A stretch of 64,000 nt of DNA from Calothrix sp. FI2-JRJ7 (lineage in GTDB: Bacteria > Cyanobacteriota > Cyanobacteriia > Cyanobacteriales > Nostocaceae). The first letter of the stretch is position 1. Every line of letters begins with the position of its first letter. Both the position numbers and the translations under genes were made by a program. The notes beneath the pieces were generated by a model that saw only the letters and a list, made by a program, of their open reading frames with translations, was not told where the DNA came from and ran no database searches. Location: assembly GCA_019359675.1 (NCBI GenBank), contig JAHHGX010000031.1, positions 290,051 through 354,050 on the forward strand, in the 5' to 3' direction. Positions 35,450-43,725 of this stretch are shown here, piece after piece.

Positions 35450-36787
35450 TTATTTGGAATCGGAGGCGCCACTAGTAACAGTTAAGTTCAAAGGTTTGTC
35501 TAGCCTGATTTTAATGAATTCGGTGTTATCAGCTTGTTTCGGTATTCGCCCAATGCTATCGGCATAGTTATTATCGTTAATTACCAGCAGCGTTCTAGCA
35601 TCAAGTGGCAGTACACTCTCAATTGTGACAAAGGGAAATGTGAACACACCGTTTTTAGTGGCATTTGTACCAATACGCTTGGGGTCAGAAATATTCAGCA
35701 AATCTACTAATAATTCTTTTTCTACAAAACCCGCTGTATTTACTTTGTCAAGATTAATTTTGTAAAGACGCTTGAACGAGGCAGGTGTTTCAAAAGCCGG
35801 ATTATTGGGGTCGCCTTGATTCTTATCCCGTTCAATCACAATATATTCGTTATCGTTAACCGCAGTTAATTCGCCAATGGCATGACTTGCATTTTCTAAC
35901 TTGTATGCAAAAACCCTGCCTGTATATTTTTGACTAGCTATATCAAACTCATTAATCAACAAACGAGTAGGTACATCTTTTTTAAGCGCCCCTTCTAACA
36001 TTACGTACAGCTTGGTAAAACTAGTATTAATCGCTAAACCTTCAAAACCGCTAGAACCCCCCAAATTCGCTCCACTTGTGCGCTTATTCTCTGAAAACGA
36101 AGCAAATTCTGGGTTATCAGGAGATTTCACAAATTCTTCAGTTCCTTTTTGTGAAAAATTTGGTAGTGGTATGGTCGGCGCCAGTAGTTCACCTGTTTTA
36201 TCAAAATGTAGTAAAAACGGGCCAAACTCATCTCCTACCCAAAAACTACCATCTTCTAGGCGCCGAAAAGATTCTGGGTCAAAGTCACCCCCTGTGAGCA
36301 AGCGATTGATTTTGACTAACTGCGACACAGCAATATTACTTAGAGGATAATTTACTTGCTCGGCGACAATAGAAAAATTCGCTTTTTTGTTACGGTCGTT
36401 GAGTTCAATAAAGCTTTGACGACTAAACCGCACAAGTCGCTCTCCCGTTTGAAAATCAACAGGATATACTTTGCCCGTAGAAAAATCTGGTTCAACCGCG
36501 TATATCCGCAGCACATAATCTAAAGAATTACTTTTGGCACCAAACCCATTATCTGAAATCACGTAAAATGTACCCTCTTTCGGTCCAAGCTCAACACACG
36601 AAAATCCTTGTACTGGTTGAGCAAATAAAAAAGGGGTAGTACGTTGAGTTTTTTTAAACTGCCCACTAGTAGAGCCAGGAGCAAATGTATCAGCCGCTAA
36701 AATTGCGCGTCCAACAAGTTCGGCAGCTTGCGCTTGCGAAACGCTTAGTAGTGAAAAAACAGCTAAAGTTAAGGTGAATTTAAGCAT
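35450..36787 (-). CDS. Secreted esterase-like / phytase-like beta-propeller protein
   Basis: 445 residues. A signal peptide (FTLTLAVFSLLSVSQAQA, cleavage after ~21) is followed by a domain of the esterase-like-activity-of-phytase family: GTFYVISDNGFGAKSNSLDY, GGDFDPESFRRLEDGSFWVG, DEFGPFLLHFDKTGE, GFEGLAI and ALDARTLLVINDNNYADSIG. Proteins of this family are periplasmic or extracellular; phosphatase or phytase-like action on organic phosphate is inferred, not shown. Monocistronic; short heptad repeats (36795-36865) separate it from ndhM. Confidence 0.85.
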   Translation of the reverse strand: MLKFTLTLAVFSLLSVSQAQAAELVGRAILAADTFAPGSTSGQFKKTQRTTPFLFAQPVQGFSCVELGPKEGTFYVISDNGFGAKSNSLDYVLRIYAVEPDFSTGKVYPVDFQTGERLVRFSRQSFIELNDRNKKANFSIVAEQVNYPLSNIAVSQLVKINRLLTGGDFDPESFRRLEDGSFWVGDEFGPFLLHFDKTGELLAPTIPLPNFSQKGTEEFVKSPDNPEFASFSENKRTSGANLGGSSGFEGLAINTSFTKLYVMLEGALKKDVPTRLLINEFDIASQKYTGRVFAYKLENASHAIGELTAVNDNEYIVIERDKNQGDPNNPAFETPASFKRLYKINLDKVNTAGFVEKELLVDLLNISDPKRIGTNATKNGVFTFPFVTIESVLPLDARTLLVINDNNYADSIGRIPKQADNTEFIKIRLDKPLNLTVTSGASDSK

Positions 36788-36789
36788 AG

Positions 36790-36868
36790 TTAAAAAGTTA
36801 TGAGTTGGGAGGAGCGGAGTTAGGAGTTTTATTCACTGATAACTCATAACTCCTAATTCCTAACTTTG
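36790..36868. repeat. GTTAGGAGTT / AACTCCTAA heptad inverted repeat
   Basis: GAGTTGGGAGGAGCGGAGTT and GGAGTTTTATT, then AACTCATAACTCCTAATTCC: the heptad family in both orientations, forming a foldback between ndhM and the phytase-like gene. Confidence 0.55.
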
Positions 36869-36874
36869 AATTAT

Positions 36875-37228
36875 TTATTGTGCCTCAACGCGGGGAAGTC
36901 CCATGCTGTAGTTAGCAACACGGGCATTCAGGTTGTAGCTAATTTCACCCTTTTGTAGAAGTGAGCGGATTAAATGTTCTAAATCTGAGCCGATGCGACG
37001 GAGGTTATAGTCGGTGAGGTCACTACCTGCGTTCCGTTCGACATATTCGTCGAATTTGCGATAAACCTGTTGTAAGGCATCCTCGCTCCAATTAAATTCG
37101 TTATCGGGGTCAACGTCCAGCGTTAAGACTTGACTGCTGGGTACCAATTCCCCAGATGCGTCTAATTCTGCCGCAAAAATACGGATGTGTCGGGTTGTTG
37201 ACTTAAGCAGCATTGCGTTGTCTTCCAT
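36875..37228 (-). CDS. ndhM: NAD(P)H-quinone oxidoreductase subunit M (NDH-1)
   Basis: 117 residues, a peripheral subunit specific to the photosynthetic NDH-1 complex of cyanobacteria and chloroplasts (respiration and cyclic electron flow at the thylakoid). Family sequence is well kept: [55 protein letters not shown] and [17 protein letters not shown] 9 bases before the ATG at 37213 makes that internal start (five residues shorter) an equally good choice. Confidence 0.93.
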   Translation of the reverse strand: MEDNAMLLKSTTRHIRIFAAELDASGELVPSSQVLTLDVDPDNEFNWSEDALQQVYRKFDEYVERNAGSDLTDYNLRRIGSDLEHLIRSLLQKGEISYNLNARVANYSMGLPRVEAQ

Positions 37229-38047
37229 AGGGAGGATGTTTTCAGGTAAGGGTTAATTTCACTTTAAATAATTGTAGACTCTCTCACCCCAACTCTTTGC
37301 CCCTATATTTGTTGATGCAAAGCATTCGTGTTTGAGGCTACAGAATAGATTTATGTTGATTTCTTTATTTTTTTGGGAACTAGAGTATTTTAGTTGCGGT
37401 CATTCGGCAATAGTATTTACTGCTAGAAACCGGGTTTCTATGTACAATCGTTGTTTTTATTACAAGATGTGGGTACATAAACCCGGTTTCTGACTACAAA
37501 AAGTTTCGTTCATACCGATGCAGTTATTTATTGTCGAAAAACACTTAGTTTCTTTACCTAATTCTTATCAATTTTCGTTCAAATGAACAAATCATACATT
37601 TAGTATTTTTACGTAGTAACGATGCAGTTGGCTCTAGCGTGACATTATCAAAAAAAATTCCGCGTTATCACTTACGTATAAACACCACATTAAAGGTAAA
37701 AACAAAAACTGTTGTTGACGTTCATATCAAGTTGATGTAAAAACCTTTAAAAAGCACCAGCAAGTTCTTACAGAAACTTTATTGTATAGAATCATAAAAA
37801 TTGAATAATAGTTATGGTTTACCTAAATTGCAGCTGGTGGGGGTAGCTGGGTAAATTGAGAGACAAAAAAGAGTATAGGTACAAAAAAAAGTAAACAAAG
37901 GAGCAACATGGGATACAAATTGCATTGACTAACAAGAATTCTTAATTCAAACTAGAGAGATTTAAAAAAGATATAGCTAATAGCAGCGATTTAAACTGCT
38001 GCTCCCCAGTAACGACTGACCCAACAACCGAAGGAATCCTGAAAATT
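37229..38047. other. Intergenic region between ndhM and the heterocyst-regulator-like gene
   Basis: ~820 bases without a supported gene. It holds an AGAAACC repeat at 37425-37491. AAAGGAG at about 37899 is followed by an ATG near 37909, but that frame closes at once. Long leaders are usual before developmental genes, so promoter elements may lie here; none could be assigned. Confidence 0.5.
37425..37491. repeat. AGAAACCCGGTTTCT-type paired repeat
   Basis: AGAAACCGGGTTTCTA and AAACCCGGTTTCT, about 40 bases apart. Confidence 0.8.
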
Positions 38048-38329
38048 ATGAACTCGAAACCGTTACCACGTCCAATTAATAGTGTAGAAGTTGGCGTATA
38101 CGAATGTGAAATCCATCTCAAGTTTCGTTTGGTTGAGGAAAAAAGTTTATTTTCCGACCGTGACCAATTACTACAAGTGCTTTTAGAAGCATTAGTAGAT
38201 GGCTCAGATGATTTCATTCAAACTTTGCAAACAGCCGTCAAAGCTCATGAGGTTAGCGAGTTTAAGGCTTCTCCACAAATGCGTCGTCAATTAATGCGTT
38301 TACGTAACTCTACTGAAACAAATCAATAA
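38048..38329 (+). CDS. Npun_R1517/Asr1734-like putative heterocyst differentiation regulator
   Basis: 93 residues, acidic and helical, cytoplasmic. The N-terminal VEVGVYECEIHLKFRLVEEK and C-terminal SPQMRRQLMRLRNS resemble, from memory, the small family named after Npun_R1517 (Asr1734 in Anabaena). That family has been linked to heterocyst differentiation and appears restricted to filamentous cyanobacteria. No DNA-binding motif is visible. Single gene with an ~820-base upstream region. The family assignment needs a database check. Confidence 0.55.
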   Translation: MNSKPLPRPINSVEVGVYECEIHLKFRLVEEKSLFSDRDQLLQVLLEALVDGSDDFIQTLQTAVKAHEVSEFKASPQMRRQLMRLRNSTETNQ

Positions 38330-38865
38330 AACTTAAATAATTAATCTAAGTAGACCGTTCATGGACTAGATAAAAAGGTAAATTTTTTTAAGTTTGCCAG
38401 CTTTGCCTCTATGTTCACAGTCTGTACACAACATGCGCGCACGAGTCGGCTTATGTAACGAACACCCTACAACTTCTATCCCGATTCTGTATAGGCTTTC
38501 AAAGGCAGTCCTATAATTCTATTTGGCACGTCGATTGGTCAGCAGGAACAACCTTTAATTAAATGGATTTTATTTTTAGGTGTTTTCTAAGGATAAACAA
38601 GCGGCCGATGTGCTTCACTTTGATTAAGTAACAGCCGGAAATTGTAGATTGCCTAACAAGCTGGGAACCGGAGGAAAGTCGTCACGTTTACAGTAGCCCT
38701 CACCCATTGCACTACACAAGATACTTGGGTGCCTACTAAACCAATCATTCCTTGCTTATGGGCAGGGTCAGATTGACAACCAAATTATTCCAGGGTAATT
38801 TTTCGCTCCGCAATACATTTTCATAAATTAGGAGACAGGGGACTAAAAGACATCCCCCGTAACTC
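38330..38865. other. Intergenic region, no gene seen
   Basis: ~535 bases between convergent genes. No reading frame, strong terminator or family repeat recognised; a few short GC-rich patches (CCGGAAATTG, GGAACCGGAGG) stand out. Confidence 0.4.
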
Positions 38866-39561
38866 CTACTTTGCCAATCCGTGTTCGAGTGCAAAACGTA
38901 CTAATTCAGTACGGCTATTTGTACCAGTTTTACTAAATAGACGACTAACGTATTTTTCGACGTTGCGAACGCTTGTTTCTAAACGACGAGCTATTTCTTT
39001 ATTCATTAATCCTTCGGCAACCAGATTTAAAACGCTTTGCTCTCTGGGTGTCAAATCGATGGTAAATGGTGCTGGTGATTGCGCTATTGCATTTTTCTGG
39101 GTTAACAGGGCTTTGATTTGAGCAATTTGTTTTGCCAGTTCGGCAATATCTGGCGTTTCACCATCATCACCTGATTGCTGCGTACTAGGAGTACGTCGTA
39201 TCAATAAATTTTCGACAATAGCAACCAATTCATCTGGGTCAAACGGCTTGGGTAAATAGGCATCTACTCCTGCCTGGTATCCTTGAATACGGTCACCAGT
39301 CATACCCTTTGCTGTTAAAAATACTACAGGTAATGATTTAAAACGAGCGTCTTCACGTACTTGCTTCAGAAATTGATAGCCATCTACTTGTGGCATCATA
39401 ATGTCCGAGATTAGCAAATCTGGTGTATTTTGTTGCATCAAATCCCACCCTTCACGGGCATTACTGGCAACTTGAACGCTGAAACCACTATCTTCTAAGT
39501 AATCTTTTACGGCTTCGCGCAATCCTGGCTCATCATCTACCAGTAACAATTGTGCTGACAT
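38866..39561 (-). CDS. Response regulator, NarL/LuxR type
   Basis: 231 residues. Receiver domain ~4-120 (LLLVDDEPGLREA, phosphoacceptor Asp in LISDIMMPQVDG, signalling Lys in PKPFDPDEL). A Gln/Ala-rich linker leads to a LuxR helix-turn-helix at ~165-230 (LTPREQSVLNLVAEGLMNKE, VEKYVSRLFSKTGTNSRTEL). It resembles the cyanobacterial/plastid Ycf29-type regulators. No histidine kinase is adjacent, so the signal is unknown. Upstream lies a 230-base repeat array. Confidence 0.85.
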   Translation of the reverse strand: MSAQLLLVDDEPGLREAVKDYLEDSGFSVQVASNAREGWDLMQQNTPDLLISDIMMPQVDGYQFLKQVREDARFKSLPVVFLTAKGMTGDRIQGYQAGVDAYLPKPFDPDELVAIVENLLIRRTPSTQQSGDDGETPDIAELAKQIAQIKALLTQKNAIAQSPAPFTIDLTPREQSVLNLVAEGLMNKEIARRLETSVRNVEKYVSRLFSKTGTNSRTELVRFALEHGLAK

Positions 39562-39606
39562 TGACTCATCCTTGTCCCATACTTTTCTTCAATTTAACGC
39601 TATTTT

Positions 39607-39834
39607 ATGGCGCCAGTGCAGAAACCGGGTTTCTTTATCGGTATCTTGCAATAGAAACAAAGATTTCACATAGAAACCCGGTTTCTTTATCAAGTTATGG
39701 CGCCAGTGCAGAAACCGGGTTTCTTTATCGGTATCTTGCAATAGAAACAAAGATTTCACATAGAAACCCGGTTTCTTTATCAAGCTTGTAATAAAAACAA
39801 AGATTTCCCGTAGAAACCGGGTTTCTTTATTACA
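39607..39834. repeat. 90-bp tandem array of paired AGAAACC repeats
   Basis: Two identical 90-base units (39607-39696, 39697-39786), each starting ATGGCGCCAGTGCAGAAACC. A 48-base partial third unit follows and overlaps the stop codon of the glycosyltransferase gene. Each unit contains AGAAACCGGGTTTCT and its partner AGAAACCCGGTTTCT. Confidence 0.9.
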
Positions 39835-40804
39835 ACCAATCAATATCAGAGGCATTTTCTGGCATAGTCGCTGACATTTGACCGTAATAGCGCGCTCTGG
39901 CAGTAAATAATCCAATTGGAGTACTTAATATATCAATCACACTTCCTTTACCCAAAGCAGCTTTTAAACTAAGTTTGGGCACCTCTTTAAAAATCCAACG
40001 AACCAAACCGTAGCCACATTCAGAGAGCGTTATTGCCCGCATTAAATCAATACCGTACAATTCGTGCAGGTAGCGATTAGAACGTCCATAACGGCGCCAT
40101 TGGGAAGCAAGTTCTTTCAAAGTAGTACGATGACGGTGTTGAACGATAGCTTCATCCGCAAATTCTAATTTACCAATATACTCTTGTTGAATTCGCCAGC
40201 AAATATCGGCGTCACCCCCTGTCGTTAAATAAGGACGGAATAAACCGACTTTTTGCAACGCAATACGTCGAATCGCTAAATTAGCCGTTTGACCGTAAGG
40301 ACGAAACTTATGTGCTAAAGTATGTTTTTGTGATAATGTCTCTTGACGGTCGGCGAATCTTTCTAATATTGTCTTGCCAGGAAGTGAAGCTACTTCACCC
40401 GCGACTATGGCAACATCAACATTAACAAAGGGTTGTACTAATAACTCTAACCATTGCGGTTGTGGACGACAGTCAGCGTCTGTAAATGCAACAATTTCTC
40501 CTGTTGCCGCACGAATTCCTGTATTTCTAGCTGCGTAAGAGCTTTGTATTTTATTTTCGCTTAATGGACGTATTGTAATCGGACACTGTTCTGCCGCTGT
40601 TTGTAGACATTTGAGGGTATTGTCGCTGCTGTTATTGTCTACAAGTAAATATTCTACGAGTTCTGATGGATAAGTTTGTGCGAGTAAGCAAGGTATTAGC
40701 TCGCGTAAATCTTCGTCTCCATTATATATAGGTATAACTACAGAAACTTTGGGTAAATAGTTTATGTGTTTGTCGTTTAATGTATCGTTTGATTTTGTAG
40801 TCAT
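39830..40804 (-). CDS. Family 2 glycosyltransferase
   Basis: 324 residues. GT-A fold: KVSVVIPIYNGDEDLRELIP at ~18-37, LLVDNNSSDN, ARNTGIRAATGEIVAFTDAD with the metal/UDP-binding DAD at ~113-115, then GGDADICWRIQ (the ED-like acceptor motif). No membrane helices, so a soluble or peripheral enzyme for polysaccharide or glycolipid synthesis; donor and acceptor cannot be told. Its last codons overlap the repeat array, which may have altered the C-terminus. Confidence 0.85.
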   Translation of the reverse strand: MTTKSNDTLNDKHINYLPKVSVVIPIYNGDEDLRELIPCLLAQTYPSELVEYLLVDNNSSDNTLKCLQTAAEQCPITIRPLSENKIQSSYAARNTGIRAATGEIVAFTDADCRPQPQWLELLVQPFVNVDVAIVAGEVASLPGKTILERFADRQETLSQKHTLAHKFRPYGQTANLAIRRIALQKVGLFRPYLTTGGDADICWRIQQEYIGKLEFADEAIVQHRHRTTLKELASQWRRYGRSNRYLHELYGIDLMRAITLSECGYGLVRWIFKEVPKLSLKAALGKGSVIDILSTPIGLFTARARYYGQMSATMPENASDIDWL

Positions 40805-40890
40805 AAAATAAGGATTTTGAATAATGGGATTTACTAGTTACTACTACGTTTTATAGTATTCCCAATCCAAAATCCTGAATTAATATTTGT

Positions 40891-40918
40891 GTAGAGACGT
40901 GATTAATCACGTCTCTAC
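40891..40918. repeat. Perfect TAGAGACGTGATTAATCACG palindrome
   Basis: Perfect 28-base palindrome, GTAGAGACGTGATT and its exact complement, between the glycosyltransferase and protease genes; minimal form of the TAGAGACG family. Confidence 0.85.
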
Positions 40919-40923
40919 ATTAA

Positions 40924-42270
40924 TTACAGTTTCAAATCAACTGCACGTCCGTTGACGGGTTTTTGTGAGGTTTGATTTGGTGGAGATGGTTTTGCAAAGT
41001 TATTGCTAGTTAGTACTGATAAGGCGCGAGCGTACTGAGGGTCATTTGGTGTACCTAATAAATCTGGATTTGATGCTAGGTAGCGCTGCTGTGACTCACT
41101 CAGGTCAATTTTCACATCTGGGGTAATACCTTTGTTGTTAATATCGGTTCCTTCTGGTGTGTAGTAGTGGGCAATTGTAATTGCTACACCCGAACCATCT
41201 GCTAGTTCGTGTACAGATTGCACAAGAGCTTTACCGAAACTTTGAGAACCAATTACAACCGCACGCTTATTATCTTTAAGGGCGCCTGTGAGAATTTCGC
41301 TAGCACTAGCAGAATTACCATCGATTAATACAGCCAAAGGTAAATTTGTCAATGCAGTACGGTTGGCTTTAAAGGTTTCGTCGCTTACACCTTCACGGTC
41401 TACTGTGCGAACAATTGAACCATTGTCCATCCACATGCGCGCGATTTCAATACTCGCTTGTAATAAACCACCAGGGTTGCCACGTAAATCTAATACGTAA
41501 CTATCGGCGCCTTTCGTGTTAAGGTCACGAATAGCTTTTCGCATTTGGTCGCCAGCATGGGCACTAAATTCACGTAGACGAATATAACCAACACGCTTAG
41601 TACCTTCATTACGTAAAGCGTAGCGAACAGTTGGAACTTCGATAGTAGCTCGCGTTAAATTTAAATTAAAATCGTTTTTGCCGTCACGCAATAATCTTAA
41701 GGTGACTGGTGTTCCAGCTTTACCACGAATCAACTTCGAGGCATCGTCAACCTTCATGTTTTGCGTAAGTTTGCCGTCAATTGCGACAATTTGGTCACCA
41801 GGTTTAACACCTGCTCTCAAAGCTGGTGAGTCCTCTATTGCTTCAACTACCGTCAAGCGCTTAGTTTTACTATTGACCTCCATCCGGATACCAATCCCAG
41901 ATACTTCACCCGAAGTCTGACTAGTTAGGGCTTCATATTGCTTTGGATCCATAAATCGAGTGTAGGGGTCACCCAACTTTTGTAAAGCACCGCGAATGGC
42001 AACATATGCTTCGTCACGCGAAGAGTAGTTTTTACTCAACAAGTCCTGGCGAATTGCCACCCAATTTTGTTGATTAAATTTGCCATCTACATATTCACGG
42101 TTTACTAGCTGCCATACTTGGTCCACAATCGCTTTTGGACTATCTTGTAGCGCAGCTTTTACCGACCGACACCATGCCGGACCAAACACAGAGAGCATAG
42201 CTGTGGAGGCAATCGCTCCACCAATCACAGCGACTTGCAGCGGCGAGTAACGTTTCGCAGATTGGTTCAT
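40924..42270 (-). CDS. ctpB: Carboxyl-terminal processing protease (S41)
   Basis: 448 residues with an N-terminal membrane/signal segment (VAVIGGAIASTAMLSVFGPA). A PDZ domain at ~130-200 (RLTVVEAIEDSPALRAGVKP, DQIVAIDG) is followed by the S41 catalytic domain, with the Ser in DGNSASASEI near 320 and the Lys in GSQSFGKALVQ near 345. Cyanobacteria carry CtpA, CtpB and CtpC; CtpA matures PsbA. The Ctp type here is assigned loosely, and ctpB is the likely label. Confidence 0.8.
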   Translation of the reverse strand: MNQSAKRYSPLQVAVIGGAIASTAMLSVFGPAWCRSVKAALQDSPKAIVDQVWQLVNREYVDGKFNQQNWVAIRQDLLSKNYSSRDEAYVAIRGALQKLGDPYTRFMDPKQYEALTSQTSGEVSGIGIRMEVNSKTKRLTVVEAIEDSPALRAGVKPGDQIVAIDGKLTQNMKVDDASKLIRGKAGTPVTLRLLRDGKNDFNLNLTRATIEVPTVRYALRNEGTKRVGYIRLREFSAHAGDQMRKAIRDLNTKGADSYVLDLRGNPGGLLQASIEIARMWMDNGSIVRTVDREGVSDETFKANRTALTNLPLAVLIDGNSASASEILTGALKDNKRAVVIGSQSFGKALVQSVHELADGSGVAITIAHYYTPEGTDINNKGITPDVKIDLSESQQRYLASNPDLLGTPNDPQYARALSVLTSNNFAKPSPPNQTSQKPVNGRAVDLKL

Positions 42271-42573
42271 GTATATTAGCTGGAATAATTATGTGTTGTT
42301 GACAGTTTAGCAATTAGCTTTTTAAAGAAGCGATTAAAGTCTTTATACTGTTTCTGCTTCCTCAAATGTAGAAATTTAACCGGAAATTTATTTTGGAAAA
42401 CATATGTAACTTTTGATACATTCTTTCTTAATAGAGCCGATTCTCTCCCTACGCAACTTAGAATCAAATGACACCCTTATATACGTACCAAGCACCCAAT
42501 CTTGTGTCTACTAAGATAGCACTTGAATGCTTGAAATGTGGGAATTTTTAGAAACATTACTCCATTAAATTCT
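42271..42573. other. Divergent spacer between ctp and DUF218 gene
   Basis: ~300 bases; must hold promoters for both genes, but no box can be assigned. Nothing else seen. Confidence 0.4.
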
Positions 42574-43296
42574 ATGATAAACAATAAAACAAAAAGTTAC
42601 ACAGTATTCACCCGCACAAACCGTAGACCTCGGTTGTTGAGGTGGCAATTTTTACAAAAACTCAGCTTGGGTTTATGCTTTCTCCTTTGTATTTGGCTGG
42701 TTTTTAACACTATAACCTTAATTAATTCATCTTCCAAGCCAGTTAGTGCCACTTTTGTGTTAGGTGGAAGCATTGCACGCGAAGTTTATGCCGCAGATTT
42801 TGCGTCTAAAAACGCCAAAATCCCAGTTCTCATCTCGCAAGGTTCGCAAGACCCGTGTATTTTGTCGGTTTTTAAGCGCAAACGAGCCATTTTGGGTAAT
42901 ATTTGGCTAGAAAAGTGTGCAAATTCAACTTTTGATAATTTTTTTTACAGTTTGCCTATTTTGGAGAGTTGGAAGGCTCGTAAAATCAAGTTGATTACCT
43001 CACACAGTCATTTACCCCGGGCCAAATGGATGGCACAAATTATTTTTGGAGCGCATGGCATCTGGGTAGAGTTTGACGTTGTGCAAGAGCAAGGTGTTCC
43101 CGGAAACCAAGAATCACCCTTCAAAACTGCGTTGGATATTATTCGCAGCTTTGCTTGGGCACTATCGAGCCATTTCCAACATCCACAATGTGCAAATGTA
43201 ATAAATCTTAAAGATGTAAATTTAGACGCTTGGCGCCAAACTGGCTATAAATGCGAACGACAAGTGGGTATTGAGAGTATAGACGAGCAAAAGTAA
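42574..43296 (+). CDS. DUF218/YdcF-like membrane protein
   Basis: 240 residues. One N-terminal membrane helix (LSLGLCFLLCIWLVFNTITL, about residues 30-49) precedes a DUF218 (ElyC/SanA/YdcF) domain: FVLGGSIAREVYAADF, PVLISQGSQDPCIL, and KIKLITSHSHLPRAKWMAQ. These proteins act at the cell envelope and are linked to cell-wall or antibiotic tolerance in enterobacteria; the reaction is unknown. The ATG at 42574 is chosen; a GTG at 42538 would add 12 residues. Confidence 0.75.
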   Translation: MINNKTKSYTVFTRTNRRPRLLRWQFLQKLSLGLCFLLCIWLVFNTITLINSSSKPVSATFVLGGSIAREVYAADFASKNAKIPVLISQGSQDPCILSVFKRKRAILGNIWLEKCANSTFDNFFYSLPILESWKARKIKLITSHSHLPRAKWMAQIIFGAHGIWVEFDVVQEQGVPGNQESPFKTALDIIRSFAWALSSHFQHPQCANVINLKDVNLDAWRQTGYKCERQVGIESIDEQK

Positions 43297-43725
43297 AGTT
43301 TACACCACTTACTATACACAACTAGTGTTATTGAAAAATTGTGGCAAAAGTCATTTTGTTACCATGACTTTAGTCATGTTTTTGCAATTTAAATGTGATA
43401 GTACATTTGATTAATAAATCTTGAGTAGAACATTTGGTATGTTTTTATTTTTACAAGCTCTATAGCGTGTTAGATATAAAAATCAATAATATACGGAGAA
43501 CTGATGTTTTAATAAAATGAATTATTCAGTAAAATTTAATTTTTTAGTATTGGTAATTTCAGTGTAAAGGTGGCGCTTTGATTTCAAAAATACTAGGCTT
43601 GGGCAAACCATTCCTAATTCTTTTATCTAACCTGAATTTTGGATGTTCTATTATATATCTTAAGAGCGATTTTTATTGTATCGAGGTAAGAACTTTTTAT
43701 ATAATCAGAATATAAAGCTGCGAAA
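43297..43725. other. Convergent spacer, nothing assigned
   Basis: ~430 AT-rich bases between DUF218 and recJ. GTTACCATGACTTTAGTCATG near 43360 includes a short CATGACTTTAGTCATG foldback. No gene, repeat family or strong terminator recognised. Confidence 0.4.

Noticed and set aside
39607..39834. CRISPR-like array
   Set aside because: There are regularly spaced palindromic repeats, but the whole 90-base unit including the 'spacers' is identical, and no cas genes are near.
39552..39915. Reading frames across the 90-base repeat array on both strands
   Set aside because: They are open only because the repeat unit is a multiple of three; the translated sequence simply repeats.
42276..42467. Minus-strand frame upstream of the ctp gene
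   Set aside because: Low-complexity basic sequence in a divergent promoter region, no start signal.
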